Shown here piece by piece: positions 31,752-34,595 of a stretch of 34,595 bases of DNA (position 1 is the stretch's first letter; every line of letters begins with the position of its first letter). The notes under the pieces were generated by a model, which was not told where the DNA came from, ran no database searches, and saw nothing but the letters and a program-made list of their open reading frames with translations. The stretch is from the NCBI RefSeq assembly GCF_005405245.1, contig NZ_BJDR01000022.1, forward strand, positions 1-34,595. Direction: 5' to 3'. Origin of the DNA: Enterococcus nangangensis. Lineage in GTDB: Bacteria > Bacillota > Bacilli > Lactobacillales > Enterococcaceae. The position numbers and the translations under genes are program-made.

Positions 31752-32231
31752 ATGAAAAAACTAATATTAAGCCGAAAAGATATTATTCTATTGTTTACTT
31801 TGGTAACTATTTATATTCTTTTCAATAGTTTAATAGTTTTTTATGCGGACCTTTTCAATAATGAGGGTAGCGTTATTATATTGTCTATCCTCTTTATTGC
31901 GCTCAAAAGTAAATCTATTTTTTTTCTAGTTATTAGTTTTATACCAATTATTCTTTGGTTTTATCGAATAATTGAAACTCATGTAACAGAGTGTAAACTA
32001 AGGGTAATATGTGGAGATACATATGGTAAATTGACATTCAGGTTTTTTATCACAGTTATATTGATACAAGTAAGTAGCCTGCTTTTTTTGGGAATTACAT
32101 TTTTTTATCAGTTGAAAAATAGTTCTAAATCTGAAGCTCTAGTGGAAGCATTTGCTCTTTACGGGAAATTTTTTTTCTTGTTTTTAGCTATAGACATTAT
32201 TGAATCGATTATTCTTTTTAAGAAAAGGTGA
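31752..32231 (+). CDS. Polytopic membrane protein, candidate immunity or accessory subunit
   Basis: A 159-residue, very hydrophobic protein with about four membrane helices (roughly 12-32, 40-70, 95-118, 135-155) and a basic C-terminus (ILFKKR). I do not recognise the family. It sits between the secreted protein gene and the permease gene and overlaps the region of the permease ribosome binding site, so it is part of the operon. Small multi-helix membrane proteins next to a bacteriocin-like gene are often immunity proteins; that is inference from position. Confidence 0.68.
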   Translation: MKKLILSRKDIILLFTLVTIYILFNSLIVFYADLFNNEGSVIILSILFIALKSKSIFFLVISFIPIILWFYRIIETHVTECKLRVICGDTYGKLTFRFFITVILIQVSSLLFLGITFFYQLKNSSKSEALVEAFALYGKFFFLFLAIDIIESIILFKKR

Positions 32232-32236
32232 GTACG

Positions 32237-33475
32237 ATGCGTAATATTTATTTATTAAAGGATATTCTCTTTAGACGAAAGGCGTTGCTTTTCATTTCCA
32301 TAGCTCTTCTCTTTTTTGTCAATATTTTGTTATTTACAGTGATAAGGTCAATTTACTCTGTATCAGAAAATATGCTTAGTTTGAGGCAATTTTCAAAGCA
32401 AACAGTTTATGTAGGAAATGACCAATCAACAGCTGAAGAGAATGATTCTTTATTTTCGGAAAATACTTTGAATAATTCTAACGAACTAGCACACGACGTT
32501 GTAGATTATCTGCAAACTAACTATTCTTATGCGATTAATTGGGTGATAGACAGTCCATATTTAAAACAAGATGAAAATAATATTACGTTTAGATCAATTG
32601 ATCAAAGCTCGTTGACTATGTTTTCTATGGACATTATGGATGGGCAGAGTTTTACAAGCAAAGACTTTCTAGAGAGCACAACTAATATTCCTGTTCTAGT
32701 AGGTTCAGCCTTAAGTGGAAATTACCCAGTAGGAACAGTATTTCATACGATTAATCCTACAAATGAAAAAGAGGAGTCCTATGAAGTGATAGGTGTCTTA
32801 CAAGACAACTCTTTTGTATCTTCTTTGTACGCAATTGATTCTAAAGATTATTTAAATTATTCTGTTATACGCCCAATTACAGATGCTGATAAAAAAACAA
32901 TTAATATCACTGAACTAGTTTTGGGATTACAAGATTTATTGGTTTTTGGAGAAGATAAAAAAGGTGTTCAGAATCTAAGCAGTTATTTGAAAAAGGAATT
33001 GAATTATACAGTCAAATTTTATCCACAGACAGAAAACTTTGAAGATTTTTTTTCACAATATAAGGCCGGTGTGGCGATTTTAATAGGTATTGGAATTATT
33101 TTCCTAGGTGGAACAATAACGTTGATTGTTTGGAATGTCTACATTTCTTACCAACTAATGATTAGAGAAATTACTATTAGAATGATGGTAGGGCTATCTC
33201 CAAAAACGTTTCAACGAGCACTACTAATTAGTCAATTTTGCTTAGGAATGGTATCAATTATACCTGTTTATTTTTATGCTCTAAGTATGCGAGTCGTAAT
33301 TAATAAAAGTATTATGACCTCATTTAAAACGATGACTTATTTGGGACTTGCTACGATGGATAGTGTATCTATCTTAATTTTAACTGGAATCATTATAAGT
33401 ACTATGATGATTTCTGCATGGGCAATAAATCGCAAAGTATCTAAAATTCCAATCTCATTGAGGGTGTTAGAATGA
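32237..33475 (+). CDS. MacB/FtsX-type ABC transporter permease
   Basis: The 412-residue protein has the MacB layout: one N-terminal helix (about 16-38), a large extracellular domain (about 40-270; includes TFRSIDQSSLTMFSMDIMDGQSF and PVLVGSALSGNYPVGTVFHTI, like the MacB periplasmic core), then three helices near the C-terminus with the coupling segment IREITIRMMVGLSPKTFQRALL. Such permeases move peptides or lipoproteins out of the membrane mechanically. An in-frame GTG at 32228 exists; the ATG at 32237 has AAAAGG at the better distance. The end overlaps the ATPase gene by 4 bases. Confidence 0.82.
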   Translation: MRNIYLLKDILFRRKALLFISIALLFFVNILLFTVIRSIYSVSENMLSLRQFSKQTVYVGNDQSTAEENDSLFSENTLNNSNELAHDVVDYLQTNYSYAINWVIDSPYLKQDENNITFRSIDQSSLTMFSMDIMDGQSFTSKDFLESTTNIPVLVGSALSGNYPVGTVFHTINPTNEKEESYEVIGVLQDNSFVSSLYAIDSKDYLNYSVIRPITDADKKTINITELVLGLQDLLVFGEDKKGVQNLSSYLKKELNYTVKFYPQTENFEDFFSQYKAGVAILIGIGIIFLGGTITLIVWNVYISYQLMIREITIRMMVGLSPKTFQRALLISQFCLGMVSIIPVYFYALSMRVVINKSIMTSFKTMTYLGLATMDSVSILILTGIIISTMMISAWAINRKVSKIPISLRVLE

Positions 33476-34149
33476 CAGAAATAATTTCATTAAAAGAGAT
33501 TAATAAATCATATAGATTCAAAAAGAATCATTATGAAGTTCTAAAAAAAATTAATTTTACAGTTAACCAAGGAGATATGATTGCTATTATGGGGGAATCT
33601 GGTGCGGGTAAAACGACATTACTTAATCTAATAGGATTCTTAGATACATCTTTTACGGGTAGATATGATTTTTATGGTCAAAACACTGCGTTGATGGATG
33701 TACAAAGTTTTGCAAAATTAAGAAATCAAAAGCTAGGATTCGTATTACAAGAGTCTGCGGTTATTAATGATATAACCGTGGAAGAAAATATTTTGTTACC
33801 TGCGTATTATAGCAAAGAAGGTTCTAAATTTTATGAAAAAAAGATGGAAGAGATTGCGAATCGAATTGGAATTCAAGATATACTTTCAAAATATCCTAAA
33901 ATGCTTTCTGGTGGTCAAAAGGCAAGAGTTGTATTGGCGAGAGCACTTCTTATGAGTCCAGCAATTATACTAGCAGATGAACCAACAGCTTCCTTAGACG
34001 AAAAGAATAAAAATACCATTTTAGATTATCTAAAAGAACTGAATGACCAAGGGACTACGATTATCACAGTGACCCACGATTATAATGTAGCTGAAACTCA
34101 TAAACAGGTGTATCAAATTGTTAATGGAAAGATAGAAAGGCGTGTTTAA
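33472..34149 (+). CDS. MacB/LolD-type ABC transporter ATPase
   Basis: The 225-residue ATPase has Walker A GESGAGKTT, Q-loop LGFVLQESAVINDITVEENI, signature LSGGQKARVVLARAL, Walker B AIILADEPTASLDE and the switch histidine in TVTHDYNVAE. This is the group of ATPases that pair with MacB/FtsX permeases, including those named as putative bacteriocin exporters. It overlaps the permease gene (ATGA) and works with it. Confidence 0.92.
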   Translation: MTEIISLKEINKSYRFKKNHYEVLKKINFTVNQGDMIAIMGESGAGKTTLLNLIGFLDTSFTGRYDFYGQNTALMDVQSFAKLRNQKLGFVLQESAVINDITVEENILLPAYYSKEGSKFYEKKMEEIANRIGIQDILSKYPKMLSGGQKARVVLARALLMSPAIILADEPTASLDEKNKNTILDYLKELNDQGTTIITVTHDYNVAETHKQVYQIVNGKIERRV

Positions 34150-34152
34150 AAA

Positions 34153-34323
34153 ATGGGTTTTTGGGTAATGGTGCTTTCTTTTGTTGCTGGAATATTTTTA
34201 ATTGTAAAGTCTATAACTTTAAGAAGAAAAATTATAGGTAATCTTTTTTTGAATAAAATTGCTTTATTCGGCATAGGATGTTTAGGAGTAGTTTTTGCAA
34301 TTTACTTAGGTTGGCCTAAATAA
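34153..34323 (+). CDS. 56-residue membrane protein at the end of the transporter cassette
   Basis: A short gene starting 3 bases after the ATPase stop. The product MGFWVMVLSFVAGIFLIVKS... has two predicted membrane helices (about 3-18 and 34-53) separated by a basic loop (LRRKIIGNLFLNK), ending IYLGWPK. No close ribosome binding site is seen beyond AAAGG 12 bases upstream, so translation probably depends on the gene before. Function unknown; possibly a small transporter subunit or immunity peptide. Confidence 0.62.
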   Translation: MGFWVMVLSFVAGIFLIVKSITLRRKIIGNLFLNKIALFGIGCLGVVFAIYLGWPK

Positions 34324-34548
34324 GCGGATTATATTCTGGTATTGCAATTTCAACCTTTAATAATTTATTGTAAAACGGAGATGCGAATGTTTTTCTGGAT
34401 CTTTTTCAACAAATACATCCTTGCTTCTTACTTAACAAAGATTTTATTTCTTATGCCATAGTTCCTGCACTGGGAATTTTAATCGTTCTTTTATGGTTAA
34501 AAAGAAGAAAAGTACAAACGTAAGCGGGAAGTAAACGAGTATATGTCA
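34324..34548 (+). other. Gap with a possible tiny or broken membrane-peptide gene
   Basis: A 24-residue frame (34387-34461, MFFWIFFNKYILASYLTK...) has GGAG 6 bases upstream. An overlapping frame without a usual start codon continues to 34522 and encodes a membrane-helix-like end (YAIVPALGILIVLLWLKRR). The two could be one frameshifted small gene, a remnant, or chance. I could not decide. Confidence 0.3.
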
Positions 34549-34595
34549 AATAGGCAATCGCAGTTCTACAATGGATGTAGAGGTGATTGCCTATT
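34549..34595 (+). terminator. Probable terminator at the window edge
   Basis: AATAGGCAATC (34549-34559) pairs perfectly with GATTGCCTATT (34585-34595), with an inner CTACA/TGTAG stem. The sequence ends before any T run can be checked. It probably closes the transporter cassette. Confidence 0.6.

Overview
The window looks like chromosome of a low-GC Gram-positive bacterium of the Lactobacillales, most likely Enterococcaceae. Reasons: strong AGGAGG-type ribosome binding sites with several TTG and GTG starts, a MurT/GatD pair, a pst-phoPR locus with two PstB ATPases and a PhoP-type direct-repeat box, and an Msr(C)-like ABC-F protein. The genus is inferred from recalled protein similarity, not from a search.

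Layout. 1-6.65 kb: unassigned small proteins, a 6-phosphogluconolactonase, a stand-alone glucitol-type EIIA that seems to lack its phosphorylation histidine, an AI-2E family permease, and a divergent MFS exporter / SgrR-like regulator pair. 6.65-9.6 kb: azoreductase, a rhodanese-like protein without the catalytic cysteine, and an ECF sigma / membrane anti-sigma pair. 9.6-15.5 kb: an ABC-F ribosome-protection gene behind an elaborate leader (8-codon peptide MTAAMKLW, competing hairpins, an intrinsic terminator, a hairpin covering the Shine-Dalgarno), then a two-domain VOC protein, a serine hydrolase, ManA and an Old Yellow Enzyme. 15.5-18.3 kb: murT-gatD and a WrbA-like flavodoxin. 18.3-26.0 kb, minus strand: phoP-phoR and pstS-pstC-pstA-pstB-pstB-phoU, with four 11-bp-spaced PhoP repeats before pstS. 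26.1-27.4 kb: a second ECF sigma factor with a membrane-anchored partner.

From about 27.65 kb the sequence becomes visibly more AT-rich and accessory: an orphan ImmA/IrrE metallopeptidase, a divergent hicAB toxin-antitoxin pair with an operator palindrome over its -35, and then the most unusual part. This is a tightly coupled BlaI-like repressor / M56 protease / small secreted peptide operon (29.2-30.9 kb). It is followed by a cassette (31.2-34.3 kb) whose promoter carries a perfect 18-bp palindrome at the expected start of transcription. That cassette encodes a secreted 92-residue mature protein, a polytopic membrane protein, a MacB/FtsX-type permease, its ATPase and a small two-helix membrane protein. 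My reading is that this is a self-contained system in which the M56 protease, which has no penicillin-binding sensor domain, responds to a peptide or envelope signal and relieves BlaI repression of an exported antimicrobial-like protein and its transporter or immunity genes. Each component is visible in the sequence; the regulatory link is inferred.

No rRNA, tRNA, CRISPR array, transposase or integrase was seen.
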